Source: Acidobacteriaceae bacterium
GTDB lineage: Bacteria; Acidobacteriota; Terriglobia; Terriglobales; Acidobacteriaceae
DNA: 34,737 nucleotides
Direction: 5' to 3'
NCBI GenBank assembly: GCA_003142935.1
Contig: PLOG01000103.1
Location: 1-34,737 of the forward strand
Each line of letters starts with the position of its first letter. Position 1 is the first letter of the stretch. Shown in pieces: positions 16,611 through 25,872 of this stretch. The translations under genes and the position numbers were made by a program. The notes under the pieces were generated by a model. It saw nothing but the letters and a program-made list of their open reading frames with translations. It made no database searches and was not told the origin of the DNA.

Positions 16611-18251
16611 CTAGTGCTCCTGCTGGTCCTGCGCAGCTTCCAGCTTCTTGCCGAGGTCCAGAGCGGCAGCGTTACTCGGCTCAAGTTTGAGCGCGTTAGC
16701 CAAAGCATCCCGGGCCTCCTGAAGCCGGAGCTCCGCGCCAAGGGTGGCCGCGAGAGCAATCCATGCCTCAGCTTTGCCTGGGACAGCTTTTACCGTCAAG
16801 CGGAATTGGCTCTCGGCCGCGGCATAGAGGCCGGCCTGGAAATCCAGGCGGCCAAGATCGTATTGCGCGAAAACAAAATTGGCATCGGCTTTGATCGCCT
16901 CCTCCAGAGCGGTGCGCTCGCCCTCAATATCGCCCAGCTGACCTAATACGAGGGCCAGCCTGTAGGCATACCCGGCATTATCCGGCTGCGCAGCGCAGGC
17001 CTCGCGATACAGATCCGCAGCTTTCCGAATGTCTCCGGCTTTCAAAGCCTGTACTGCCTCCGTCGACTTAAGGGCAGCCAGAGATCGATCCGACTCTTCC
17101 TTCGTCTTCTGCTGATAGAGCTTGAGTTGTTGCTGCGCCTCCTCTGTCTCCCCCAACATACGCAGAACCTTGGCCAGCTCGAAGCGGACTTGTGGCTCGG
17201 TTGCGCCGAGTTCGATGGCCTTTTCGAGTTGTTCCCTGGCCCCGGCGGCGTCCTGAAGCTGCGCAAGCACGACGCCGAGGTTGAAACGGGACATGGGGTT
17301 GTCAGGGCGCAAAATCACCGCTTTTTCAAGGTGTTTTCGGGCTGCGGGATAGTCGCCGGCCATTCGCTCCAGAAAACCGCTTTCAGCGAGAATCTCAGGG
17401 TCATTGGGCACGAGGGATAGCAGTTTGCGGCTCAGCGGCGCTGCAATTTCAAAGTTGTTCCCGGTGATCACCAGAGTCCGCAGATAGATGCGCTGCGCCC
17501 CGATGTCGAGGGGTTTCAAGCGAGCTAGCTTTTCGGCCTGTGCCAACCCATCCCAGTTACGCCCCTCTTGAAGGTAGATGGTAACCAGCGCTTTGGTTAG
17601 GTCGTCGGAGTTCGGATAGGTCTTCAGCCCGTCCGACAGCACCTGTGCGGCGTCATCGAACCTTTCCAGCTTGCCGTACGCGTTGGCCAGATCGAGGGAC
17701 AGGTTCTCATTGTGCGGGGCGGAGCGCAGGCGACTGATGACTGATTCGTAATCCTCCGCCTCGATAAGGGCGGTGGCCAGGCCCTCGAGGGCCTTCTTCG
17801 AGGCAGGGTCGATCTTGAGCGCAGCCTCCCACTCAGGAAAAGCCTCCTTGTTGCGACCCAGGCTGGAAAGCGCAGCGCCCAATAGCAAATGCGCATTCAA
17901 TTCCTCGGGACGAAGCCGGGCATATTGCTGAAGCGGCGCAAGAGCCTCTTCCATGCGCCCGGCCTTGTAAAGGTTGAGCCCTATAGAATAGTTCAGCCGC
18001 GCCGAACTTGGATCCAGCTTGAGCCCGGTCTGAAAAGCCTGGACAGCGCAGTCCGTGCTTTGATTCTGGACAAACCAGGCGCCCAACTCAGCATAAGAAT
18101 CGGCATTCGGATTGGCGCGGACCCGGGCCTCCAATTGGGATGGACCAATGCACGCTGCCGCCCATGCGAAAGGGGATATTGAAAGCCTGCTCATGCCAAG
18201 GCAGGCGGCGAGAATGAGTCCCATCTTGAGAGGATTTCGATGCATGGACAT
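16611..18251 (-). CDS. Secreted tetratricopeptide-repeat protein
   Basis: The start is probably ATG 18251 (546 residues); GAGGAG lies 13 bases upstream, somewhat far, and an ATG two codons later is also possible. The N-terminus has a signal sequence (HRNPLKMGLILAACLG) with a possible lipobox LAAC, and a second possible cleavage region at AWAAAC, so it may be a lipoprotein. The remainder is a chain of TPR helical pairs, for example LDPSSARLNYSIGLNLYKAG, LRPEELNAHLLLGAALSSLG, LRPDNPMSRFNLGVVLAQLQ and AQPDNAGYAYRLALVLGQLG. TPR arrays mediate protein contacts. It lies between the TBDT and the CRTAC1 gene on the same strand. Confidence 0.9.
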   Translation of the reverse strand: MSMHRNPLKMGLILAACLGMSRLSISPFAWAAACIGPSQLEARVRANPNADSYAELGAWFVQNQSTDCAVQAFQTGLKLDPSSARLNYSIGLNLYKAGRMEEALAPLQQYARLRPEELNAHLLLGAALSSLGRNKEAFPEWEAALKIDPASKKALEGLATALIEAEDYESVISRLRSAPHNENLSLDLANAYGKLERFDDAAQVLSDGLKTYPNSDDLTKALVTIYLQEGRNWDGLAQAEKLARLKPLDIGAQRIYLRTLVITGNNFEIAAPLSRKLLSLVPNDPEILAESGFLERMAGDYPAARKHLEKAVILRPDNPMSRFNLGVVLAQLQDAAGAREQLEKAIELGATEPQVRFELAKVLRMLGETEEAQQQLKLYQQKTKEESDRSLAALKSTEAVQALKAGDIRKAADLYREACAAQPDNAGYAYRLALVLGQLGDIEGERTALEEAIKADANFVFAQYDLGRLDFQAGLYAAAESQFRLTVKAVPGKAEAWIALAATLGAELRLQEARDALANALKLEPSNAAALDLGKKLEAAQDQQEH

Positions 18252-18368
18252 CCCGTCGTCTGAACTCCTCAACCCTCTAAGCCAGGATTTTCATTTTGCC
18301 TCTCCGCCATGGCCCGAAGCAAGCACATGATACACTCTCGTCCTTGTTTAGAAAAACGAGACATAAAT

Positions 18369-18403
18369 AGCGGCGTGGCTATCTCTCGAAGGGCCACGCC
18401 GCT
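18369..18403 (-). terminator. Hairpin downstream of the TonB-dependent receptor
   Basis: The arms AGCGGCGTGGC (18369-18379) and GCCACGCCGCT (18393-18403) form an 11-bp GC-rich stem with a 13-base loop, starting 24 bases after the receptor stop. On the minus strand the stem is followed by ATTTATGTCTCGTTTTTC, a loose T-rich tail; on the plus strand by TTCTTTT. It probably attenuates or ends receptor transcription and partially insulates the TPR gene, or stabilises the receptor mRNA 3' end. Confidence 0.65.
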
Positions 18404-18426
18404 TTCTTTTCATTAAGGTGCCCGAG

Positions 18427-21400
18427 CTAGAACAATATCTTCATTCCAAGTCGAAAATACCGTTGATCCGCTGGGCGGCTGTTCGCGCTTGTGCCGGTGA
18501 TCTGGCCAAAGCCGTTAAGGTTGGCGCCGGCGGCAATAGTGCCGTCCGGATTGAATGCCGACACGCTACCGAGCCAGGTGCCCGGATTCGCGAAGTGCGG
18601 AGTGTTGGTGAGGTTCATTGATTCAATGCGGAACTGGGCCGAGATATGTTCGGGCAACGTAAAGGTCCTGAAGAGGGAAGCGTCCACATTCTTTGCACCG
18701 GGCCCATATACGGAGTTATCGCCCGAAGTACCGAAACGAGCCGCATTCACTTCCGCATACGCCGTAACATCAAAGTACTCCTGCGTGCCGCCTTTTATCG
18801 CGACATGAGGTTTAACTTGATCGGCCCGCTGATTGCTTCCTGGAGCATTGAGAGAGTTTCCGGGCGCGCCAATGCCAAACGGAAATCCTGAATGTATAAA
18901 CGCTACAGCGCCCAATTGCCAGCCACCGAGCACGGCGGCTCCGGCGCCGGTTTGCACGTATTTCTTTCCCTTGCCAAAAGGTGACTGGGCAATGCCTGAC
19001 AAGTTGAAGATCTGCCTTTGGTCACTGCCCATAGGCGCATAATTCAAGCGCATGTACTGTGGGATCGGGGTAGTAGCCAGCCCACCGAAGCCGCTGTTGT
19101 CGCAGCAGAGTCCAAGCCACTTGGAGTAGGTGTAAGTGCCTTTAAGTTGAAATCCATTTGCAAAACTGCGCGTCAATGTGGCCTGCAGAGAGTCGTATTT
19201 CGAGTGCATCAATGAAGAGATTTCAGTCATCCCGGTTGTTCCGACTTCCGCGTATAGTTGATCGCTGGCCCCCCCGCCGCCGATCATACCGTAATTGACG
19301 TTGTATCGCATGTGCTGGTGTATGGATTCGTTTCCTACAAATCCGACCTGCGCCAACCAGGTTCGAACCTGCTTCTCGATCGTCAGATTGTAAGATTCAA
19401 CATATCCATGCACAAGTCTTTGAGGTAGAAAGTAAACACTCGCGCCTACCGGGAGAGGAATTATGCCGTTTTTGTAGTTGGGTATAGGAAGTGTTGGCAC
19501 TCCTTCGCTCAAGCTGCCGGCCAAGGGCGCGATGCCGGTGGTGTTGACGTTCGGGTTCAACACCGGGGCATACTGATTAGCCGTGCTCTGGCTGTAGCCG
19601 ATATCTTCCGGGTAGTTGTACATAAGGTCTCTGCCGACATTGAATTGTTCCGCTCCGATAGCGGCGCCGCCGCGGACTACGAAGCCGTTGAATGGCCGAT
19701 AGGCGAAGCCCAGATTAGGACTCCATACGCCTTTCCCGGCGTCGATACCGCAGTTCATCGGTACGCCTCCGTAGCCGCAGACTTCGTACGTGTTGGTAGA
19801 TTCAATGTAATTTTCCAGTCCATAGCTGCCGTGGGTCGGGACAGGTAAGTACGCCCACCCGACGCCAGCATTGACGGTCAATTTCCTGCTGGCCTGCCAC
19901 GTGTCCATTACATACGCGCTGTATTGGTGGGTAATCAGACGGCTCCACGTAAACGGCTGAAGGGAGTTTTGCCAGTAATTCGGATCCCCCAGGAGGAAGT
20001 CGGCAAAGCTGTTGAACTGGTTCGGCTGGGCTGCGCCCGCCGCGCTGGAACTCGTAGATCCCCCGTTAAAACTGAACTGGTCGGGAGAATTTTCGAGGTG
20101 GTTCATGTGTTCATCGTGATTGACGGTTCCAAATTTGAGGGTGTGGCGCCCTTTGATCCAGCTTGCGCTTGCGTCATAGTTGACGGTCGGATCATCGTAA
20201 TCGAGGTATGGATAATTGTAGCCATAACCGGAATACCCGTTGATATTGAACTGGGGCATGCCGCCGCCCTCGGGAAGTGCTTCAAGATTGGTCCCGGCGA
20301 TTCCCAGAACGGTCGCGCCATACTTCTCGTTATCGTCGAATACGGTTAGAATCTGTACCGCCCGCGTTATTCCCCACGATCCATTGATCACAAAATGCGG
20401 AGTCGCCACATAGGTTGCGGCAACCGTCACGCCATAGGTTTCTCCGTGGTCGTCGTCGTCACCGTTGCGGAGTATGCCCTCGGGGTTCCAGGGCTGTACA
20501 TTTTGCACGGTAAAAGGATGATCGTTGAAACGTCCCATGAAGCTGAGCTTATCTGACGCTTTCCAATCGAACTTCGTGTCGATCCTTTTGAGGGTGCTGG
20601 GTTGTGCCACAACTTCCATTAGATTGTTCGTGAAATTGGTAGTTGTTGTCGGAGCAACTTTCTGAAGGAGAGTCACGAGTGGCTGGACGTTTGCGCTTAT
20701 TGCAGGGAGCTTATTGGATCCAGTTTCCGCGATATACGATTTTTTTCCGTCACCCGCCGCATCGGTGGCGGAGGTCGGATCAAAAAGGGTTGTGCCGGTA
20801 TCCGTGAAGTCTCCGGTCAGCATAGCTTGGGTGGGTACGGTCATGGTGCTGAGGTAGCCCTGGTGGCCGAAGTCCCCTTCGAAGCTCCCGAAGAAGAATA
20901 GTTTGTTCCTGATAATCGGGCCGCCGAGTGTGGCCCCCAAATCGTTGTCGAGTTCCCCTGGTATTGGAGAGTTTGGGGCCGAAAAGTATGGCCGCGCGGC
21001 AAACGTCCTGTCCATATGAAAGTCGTAAACTTCGCCATGGAATTGATTGGTGCCACTCTTCAATTGGACGTTGATCGTGGCTCCGCTGGCGAGTGTCTGT
21101 TCTGCCTCCGCGCTCCCGGTGACCATGCTCACAGTCTGAATGGCTTCCACGGATGGTACGAGGGTTGAGTAATAGGGTACCCAATTTTCCGTGTCGGGTA
21201 CGCCCTCAATGCGAACATCCGTAGCGGCTAGGCTGGTTCCGTTGGCTTCCAGAAGCATGGACCGATCGGGATTGTTGATGCCAAGGCCGTTGCCGAGATT
21301 TGGCGTGCCTACCCCGGCCACGGCGCCGAGCAGTCCTTCATAAGTACGAGTTGGCTGCGGCAAGTTCTGGAAGTCCTCGGACGGAATCTCTGTGTTCACG

Positions 21401-21885
21401 TCTGTCCGGTCGGTCTGAAGCTGAGCTGACTCAGCGGAAACGGTGACAGTTTCCTTCGCTGTACCGATCGTGAGAACCGCGTCTATGCGCGCAGCCGCGT
21501 TAATCTCCACACCAAAGTTCCGGGTCTGGAAATCCTTAAAACCGGCCCTGGCAATGGCAATACGGTACGTTCCCGCGGGGAGGGACGCGAACATGTAGAA
21601 GCCGCTCCCATTCGTGGTTTCAGTTCGGCTTATGTTTGTTTCTGTTTGCGTTGCCGTTACCGTTGCTCCAGGAACGACGGCCCCTGTGGAATCGGTCACG
21701 GTGCCGTTGATCGACCCATAGAGTGCTTGGCAATCGGCGGTTTTGATGATGAGGCTGGACGTCATCAGGAGGGCAATGAACAGTAGCCTCATGCCCCATG
21801 TGATCCGCCTGACCAACGAACGTTGATGTCTTTCTACGCATGCGCAGTTTGTGCACGTTGGCGGTTGGTGTTTTGAATGATACAT
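18427..21885 (-). CDS. TonB-dependent receptor with carboxypeptidase-regulatory-like N-terminal domain
   Basis: The start is ATG 21885, preceded by AAGGAGG five bases upstream; the product is 1152 residues. After a charged N-terminus and a hydrophobic segment (about 32-50) comes a CnaB/carboxypeptidase-regulatory domain (GSINGTVTDSTGAVVPGATV, then SGFYMFASLPAGTYRIAI), then a plug-like region (IPSEDFQNLPQPTRTYEGLL; VEAIQTVSMVTGSAEAEQ; GATINVQLKSGTNQFHGEVY), then a long beta-barrel of about 850 residues ending YFRLGMKILF. This is the Oar-like receptor type that Acidobacteria use in place of Bacteroidetes SusC. It would move large ligands, here likely oligosaccharides, across the outer membrane with TonB energy. 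It is divergent from GH125, and the shared intergenic region has two operator sites. Confidence 0.93.
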   Translation of the reverse strand: MYHSKHQPPTCTNCACVERHQRSLVRRITWGMRLLFIALLMTSSLIIKTADCQALYGSINGTVTDSTGAVVPGATVTATQTETNISRTETTNGSGFYMFASLPAGTYRIAIARAGFKDFQTRNFGVEINAAARIDAVLTIGTAKETVTVSAESAQLQTDRTDVNTEIPSEDFQNLPQPTRTYEGLLGAVAGVGTPNLGNGLGINNPDRSMLLEANGTSLAATDVRIEGVPDTENWVPYYSTLVPSVEAIQTVSMVTGSAEAEQTLASGATINVQLKSGTNQFHGEVYDFHMDRTFAARPYFSAPNSPIPGELDNDLGATLGGPIIRNKLFFFGSFEGDFGHQGYLSTMTVPTQAMLTGDFTDTGTTLFDPTSATDAAGDGKKSYIAETGSNKLPAISANVQPLVTLLQKVAPTTTTNFTNNLMEVVAQPSTLKRIDTKFDWKASDKLSFMGRFNDHPFTVQNVQPWNPEGILRNGDDDDHGETYGVTVAATYVATPHFVINGSWGITRAVQILTVFDDNEKYGATVLGIAGTNLEALPEGGGMPQFNINGYSGYGYNYPYLDYDDPTVNYDASASWIKGRHTLKFGTVNHDEHMNHLENSPDQFSFNGGSTSSSAAGAAQPNQFNSFADFLLGDPNYWQNSLQPFTWSRLITHQYSAYVMDTWQASRKLTVNAGVGWAYLPVPTHGSYGLENYIESTNTYEVCGYGGVPMNCGIDAGKGVWSPNLGFAYRPFNGFVVRGGAAIGAEQFNVGRDLMYNYPEDIGYSQSTANQYAPVLNPNVNTTGIAPLAGSLSEGVPTLPIPNYKNGIIPLPVGASVYFLPQRLVHGYVESYNLTIEKQVRTWLAQVGFVGNESIHQHMRYNVNYGMIGGGGASDQLYAEVGTTGMTEISSLMHSKYDSLQATLTRSFANGFQLKGTYTYSKWLGLCCDNSGFGGLATTPIPQYMRLNYAPMGSDQRQIFNLSGIAQSPFGKGKKYVQTGAGAAVLGGWQLGAVAFIHSGFPFGIGAPGNSLNAPGSNQRADQVKPHVAIKGGTQEYFDVTAYAEVNAARFGTSGDNSVYGPGAKNVDASLFRTFTLPEHISAQFRIESMNLTNTPHFANPGTWLGSVSAFNPDGTIAAGANLNGFGQITGTSANSRPADQRYFRLGMKILF

Positions 21886-22005
21886 TTTTCCTCCTTTTTG
21901 AATTGACTTCGAATTCGGTGATCCCTTATCCGATCCTTGAATCGTGGCATGCGCGATGCCTGTACCCACGAAATACCCGTGAGGGTTGCTGCATCGCGGA
22001 CCTAA

Positions 22006-22019
22006 TGACAACGCTGTCT
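22006..22019. promoter_or_regulatory. LacI-type operator, site A (variant)
   Basis: TGACAACGCTGTCT has the same half-sites around a central CG as site B, with two changes. Its centre is 44 bases (about four helical turns) from the centre of site B, between site B and the receptor start, where a bound repressor could block the receptor transcript or loop to site B. Confidence 0.6.
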
Positions 22020-22035
22020 ATCGATAACGAAAGAA

Positions 22036-22064
22036 GAGTATGCTCACATTGACATCGTTGTCAA
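22036..22064 (-). promoter_or_regulatory. Possible promoter of the TonB-dependent receptor
   Basis: On the minus strand TTGACA (22064-22059) is followed after 17 bases by ATACTC (22041-22036), a weak -10. The -35 box is part of operator site B. This is a tentative reading. Confidence 0.4.
22050..22063. promoter_or_regulatory. LacI-type operator, site B
   Basis: TGACATCGTTGTCA is a 14-base near-perfect inverted repeat with central CG, the usual shape of LacI-family operators. Its reverse complement is identical to the site upstream of GH92 (30854-30867). Confidence 0.75.
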
Positions 22065-22086
22065 GAATAAATATTTCCTATAGACT
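22058..22086 (+). promoter_or_regulatory. Promoter of GH125 overlapping operator B
   Basis: TTGTCA (22058-22063) is followed after exactly 17 bases by TAGACT (22081-22086). The -35 box is the right half of operator B, so repressor binding would exclude RNA polymerase. The GH92 promoter has the same arrangement and spacing. Confidence 0.6.
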
Positions 22087-22222
22087 TGCTTTTGCTCCGA
22101 ATGTTGACGGCGAACGCGTTCGCTGGTCATTCAATACGGATTCCTGACGACTTTCTGCGTAAAGCCGCCGAGAGATTGGGTGTTTATTTATCAGTATCTT
22201 ACCAGCAGGCTAGGAGAAATGT

Positions 22223-23689
22223 ATGGATAGGCGACAATTCACGGCGGGAACGATCGCAGCTTTCGCGGGCTTGTTCCATGGGACGAATGGCCTTGACGCC
22301 TTCGGTCAGTCCGGCGTGGCCAAACTAGAAGCAGACAAAAGTAATATGCGTCTCGCGGCCCTTCCGAATTGCCGCCCCCCGGTGAACCAGCGGGCTTTTG
22401 TGAGCACCGCGGTAGAAGATGTCATCGTGGAGGTCAAACGCAAGATCGGGAATCCACAACTCGCATCGCTTTTCGAGAATTGCTATCCAAATACGCTGGA
22501 CACCACTGTGCAGTTTTCGGAACGCAACGGAAAGCCGGACACGTTCGTGATCACCGGCGACATTCCCGCAATGTGGCTGCGAGACTCCACGGCTCAGGTG
22601 TTGCCGTATGTGTATCTTGCGCCGAAGGACAGGAGGCTTCAAACCCTGTTCAAGGGGCTTATTCACCGCCAAGCCGGCTGCATCCTCCTGGACCCTTATG
22701 CCAATGCTTTCTACGCCACGAGTAGAACAGGCACGTTCAGCACTGACCTGACCGAGATGCGCCCGGGCGTGCACGAGCGCAAATGGGAGGTCGATTCACT
22801 CTGCTATCCCATACGCCTTGCATATCAATATTGGCGCGCTACGGGAGACTCAGAGCCACTGGACGAGACCTGGCATCAGGCTGCAAGGCGCATCGTAGCC
22901 ACCTTTCGAGAACAGCAGCGCCTTAAGAACGATGGCCCGTATCGTTTCCAGCGGTTAACTACGATGTTCTACGATAATTCGCCCAACCGGGGCCTTGGCA
23001 ATCCAACGCGAAAGATCGGCCTGCTGCATTCGGCATTCCGGCCATCGGACGATGCCTGCCTATTCCCGTTCCTCATCCCTTCGAACATGTTTGCCGAGGT
23101 CTCACTCCGCCAGCTACAGCAGATCTCTTTGACGGTATTCAGGGATCGGGACCTGGCCGCCGACGCTGGAGGGCTAGCCGACGAGTTGCATGTCGCGATC
23201 GAGAAATATGCCATCGTGAGTCACGCCTCATACGGCAGGATCTACGCATATGAGATTGACGGCTTCGGCAATTCACTATTGATGGACGATGCCAACGCGC
23301 CTAGTCTACTGTCCCTGCCATATTTCGGCTGCTGCGAAATAGAAGATGCTACCTACCAGCACACGCGGGCGTTCATCCTCAGCGATGATAATCCTTACTT
23401 TTTCCGTGGCGTGGCCGAGGGCATTGGCGGACCGCACGTGGGTCCAGGCAAGATCTGGCCGCTCTCAATCATCATGCGGGCTTTGACAAGCCGCGAACCA
23501 AGTGAGATTTCGCACTGCTTGCGGATGCTGATCGACACCAACGCTGGAACGGGCTTTATGCATGAGTCCTTCGATGCCAACAACCCCGGCGATTACACGC
23601 GCCCGTGGTTTGCCTGGTGCAATTCTCTTTTTGGTGACCTTGTAGTTCGTCTCGCAGCGTCGCATTCGGAGGTCTTGGAGAAAGCCTGA
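22223..23689 (+). CDS. GH125 exo-alpha-1,6-mannosidase (metal-independent alpha-mannosidase)
   Basis: The start is ATG 22223 with AGGAG six bases upstream; the product is 488 residues. The leader MDRRQFTAGTIAAFAGLFHG is Tat-like. The catalytic (alpha/alpha)6 barrel shows the GH125 motifs TFVITGDIPAMWLRDSTAQV, KWEVDSLCYPIRLAYQYW, SAFRPSDDACLFPFLIPSN (acidic catalytic pair region, with the general-acid Asp), LPYFGC, GGPHVGPGKIWPLSIIMRAL and GTGFMHESFDANNPGDYTR (with the candidate base Glu). Family members cleave terminal alpha-1,6-mannose from N-glycan cores or yeast-type mannan. It is the first gene of a plus-strand group and shares a regulated intergenic region with the receptor. Confidence 0.95.
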   Translation: MDRRQFTAGTIAAFAGLFHGTNGLDAFGQSGVAKLEADKSNMRLAALPNCRPPVNQRAFVSTAVEDVIVEVKRKIGNPQLASLFENCYPNTLDTTVQFSERNGKPDTFVITGDIPAMWLRDSTAQVLPYVYLAPKDRRLQTLFKGLIHRQAGCILLDPYANAFYATSRTGTFSTDLTEMRPGVHERKWEVDSLCYPIRLAYQYWRATGDSEPLDETWHQAARRIVATFREQQRLKNDGPYRFQRLTTMFYDNSPNRGLGNPTRKIGLLHSAFRPSDDACLFPFLIPSNMFAEVSLRQLQQISLTVFRDRDLAADAGGLADELHVAIEKYAIVSHASYGRIYAYEIDGFGNSLLMDDANAPSLLSLPYFGCCEIEDATYQHTRAFILSDDNPYFFRGVAEGIGGPHVGPGKIWPLSIIMRALTSREPSEISHCLRMLIDTNAGTGFMHESFDANNPGDYTRPWFAWCNSLFGDLVVRLAASHSEVLEKA

Positions 23690-24049
23690 AGTTACAAGCC
23701 GCTTATTATGAGTCGAGCGTTTTCCCGGCGTTTTCCAACGCAAGGTGCCTGCGATTACGCAGTGTGTGTTCTGGTGAGGACTATTGGAAGCTGTGCACGA
23801 CCATTTGGCCCATCAGCCGATTGTTGTACCGGATGGAGCCCTTGTGGAGGATAGAGCCGCTTTTCACTGTTCTATCCCCTAAATTTCTTCTTGGCATTTC
23901 CCTTCTTGGTATGAAGAGTGCTGGGTAACGATCAAATAACGCGCAGCAACAGATGCTAAAGCCCTGAATCATTCTGCCTCGTGTTATCACTTGCGAGACG
24001 ATGTGCAAGATATTGTTTGAGAACCAAAATAGCGTGGGAGGAGAGAACT
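23690..24049. other. Gap between GH125 and the GH35-like gene
   Basis: This 360-base stretch holds no supported gene and no copy of the LacI-type operator. A minus-strand open frame (23781-24008) ends SGSILHKGSIRYNNRLMGQM and could be a decayed fragment, but I do not recognise it. A separate promoter for the GH35-like gene may lie here. Confidence 0.4.
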
Positions 24050-25678
24050 GTGAAACTCAGAACTTTGCATAGCTTCATGCTCTTGTGCGGTTTCGCCTTG
24101 CTGCCAGTGCATGGCCAGACGAACTCCGCAATCGCGATCCCTCATCTTGAAACACGCGGCGCGGCCACGCAATTGATTGTCGATGGCAAGCCTTTCCTGG
24201 TCCTTGGCGCCGAGGTGCACAATTCCAGCACCTCCAGCCTACCCTACACGGAGCCCGTATTGGCGGGCTATTCCTCACAGCACGTCAATACCGCCCTCGC
24301 AGCCGTTACCTGGGAGATGCTCGAACCCGAAGAAGGGAAATTTGATTTCTCCCTCGTTGACGGCCTCATTCAGGAAGCGCGGCGCAACAAGCTGCGCCTC
24401 ATTCTGCTGTGGTTTGGAAGCTGGAAAAACGGCGTGTCCACCTATCCACCGCTTTGGGTCAAGACCGACTTGAAGAGATTTCCTCGCGCGCTGGACAAAC
24501 AAGGGGCGAGCCTCGACATACTCTCTCCATTTGACGATGCAAACAGCGACGCCGATGCACGTGCCTTTGCGGCTCTGATGCGGCATATTCGCGCCGTTGA
24601 CGGCGATGTGCACACGATATTAATGATTCAGGTGGAAAACGAAGTCGGCATTTTCCCTGTCGCACGCGACTACAGCGCGGCCGCAAACGAAGCCTTTGAG
24701 CGCCCAGTTCCGAAAGAACTGCTGAATTATCTTAAGCAGCACAAGGACACACTGCTTCCGGAGTTTCGCGAAATTTGGGATGCTGCCGGCTCAAAGACTT
24801 CCGGAAATTGGAGAGATGTATTTGGCGCCGGTGACGCAACCGACGATATCTTCATGGCGTGGAGCTATGCGCGGTACATCGAGCGGGTGGCCGCGGCGGG
24901 CAAGGCTGAGTACCCCCTGCCGATGTTTGTAAACGCTGCCCTTCCGGAGAATCTCGCGCCCGAGGCACTCAAGCCTGGTAACTATGGAATCGGCGGACCG
25001 CTGCCCCGCGTGCTTGACATCTGGAAAGCCGAAGCACCGCACCTCGACATCTTCTCGCCCGACCTCTATATCGACTTCGATAGCAGATGCCCCCTTTACC
25101 ACCGCAACGGGAATCCGCTATTCATCCCGGAAATGCAGCGGGATGCTCGCGCCGCCAGCAACTTTTTTTATGCTCTCGGCCAATACGACGCGATCGGCGT
25201 TTCGCCCTTTGGGTTGGAAAGCGCTCCAGCCGGCGCAGTTGAGGTCGGCAAGAGCTATGAAGTTCTCGCGCAGATGGCTCCCGTGATTTTGGCCAATCAG
25301 GGCAAGGGCGTCATTGGCGGCGTCGTGCTCGACAAGGATCTTCCGGCACAAAAACTGCGCGTTGGCGACTACACGCTGGATATTGAAGTGGCCCGTCACT
25401 GGTCGTTTGCGACACCGGAATTTCCTGCGGGAATTTTTGTCCAAACAGGCCCCGACGAGTTCATCGTCGCTGGTCGGGGCATCACCGTGGCCTTTACGCC
25501 GAACACCCCCGGCGCCCCGATCGCTGGGCTGGCCCAGGTGGATGACGGCACCTTTGTGAATGGGAACTGGGTCGCGGGTCGCCGTCTCAATGGAGATGAA
25601 ATCCTGTCGGGCAAAGGGCTGCGGTTGCGCGGCGATTACTATATGATCCAGCGTGTCAAGCTGTACCGCTACCGCTAG
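24050..25678 (+). CDS. GH35-like beta-galactosidase with C-terminal DUF5597-type domain
   Basis: GTG 24050 is the start: GGAGG lies eight bases upstream, and the protein then opens with a signal peptide (KLRTLHSFMLLCGFALLPVHG). The product is 542 residues. The (beta/alpha)8 domain begins TQLIVDGKPFLVLGAEVHNS and includes VNTALAAVTWEMLEPEEGKFDF and LRLILLWFGSWKNG. The acid/base Glu is in MIQVENEVG and the nucleophile Glu in LFIPEMQRD, at usual clan GH-A positions. The C-terminal beta domain (about 400-540) is of the DUF5597 type. Such enzymes hydrolyse beta-galactosides, though specificity within the group is broad. It sits between GH125 and a sugar porter on the same strand. Confidence 0.9.
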   Translation: MKLRTLHSFMLLCGFALLPVHGQTNSAIAIPHLETRGAATQLIVDGKPFLVLGAEVHNSSTSSLPYTEPVLAGYSSQHVNTALAAVTWEMLEPEEGKFDFSLVDGLIQEARRNKLRLILLWFGSWKNGVSTYPPLWVKTDLKRFPRALDKQGASLDILSPFDDANSDADARAFAALMRHIRAVDGDVHTILMIQVENEVGIFPVARDYSAAANEAFERPVPKELLNYLKQHKDTLLPEFREIWDAAGSKTSGNWRDVFGAGDATDDIFMAWSYARYIERVAAAGKAEYPLPMFVNAALPENLAPEALKPGNYGIGGPLPRVLDIWKAEAPHLDIFSPDLYIDFDSRCPLYHRNGNPLFIPEMQRDARAASNFFYALGQYDAIGVSPFGLESAPAGAVEVGKSYEVLAQMAPVILANQGKGVIGGVVLDKDLPAQKLRVGDYTLDIEVARHWSFATPEFPAGIFVQTGPDEFIVAGRGITVAFTPNTPGAPIAGLAQVDDGTFVNGNWVAGRRLNGDEILSGKGLRLRGDYYMIQRVKLYRYR

Positions 25679-25872
25679 ATTCCGCATCTCCCGCCGTACG
25701 GAGTTTATCGTGGAGCCTGCCGTCCACACGTTGCGGTAGAACTTCACGACACAGCGTTGCCAGCCTGGCTCGGCATAGAACTCCGCCAGATTCTCCACTC
25801 GCCCAAGGCATTTGTTGGTCGCGCGACTCAGGGAGGATGTATTCTCTTATCAGTATCTTAGAGATTAGTGAA

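Noticed and set aside
23781-24008. Minus-strand small open frame between GH125 and the GH35-like gene
   Set aside because: No binding site and no recognised domain; at best a decayed fragment.
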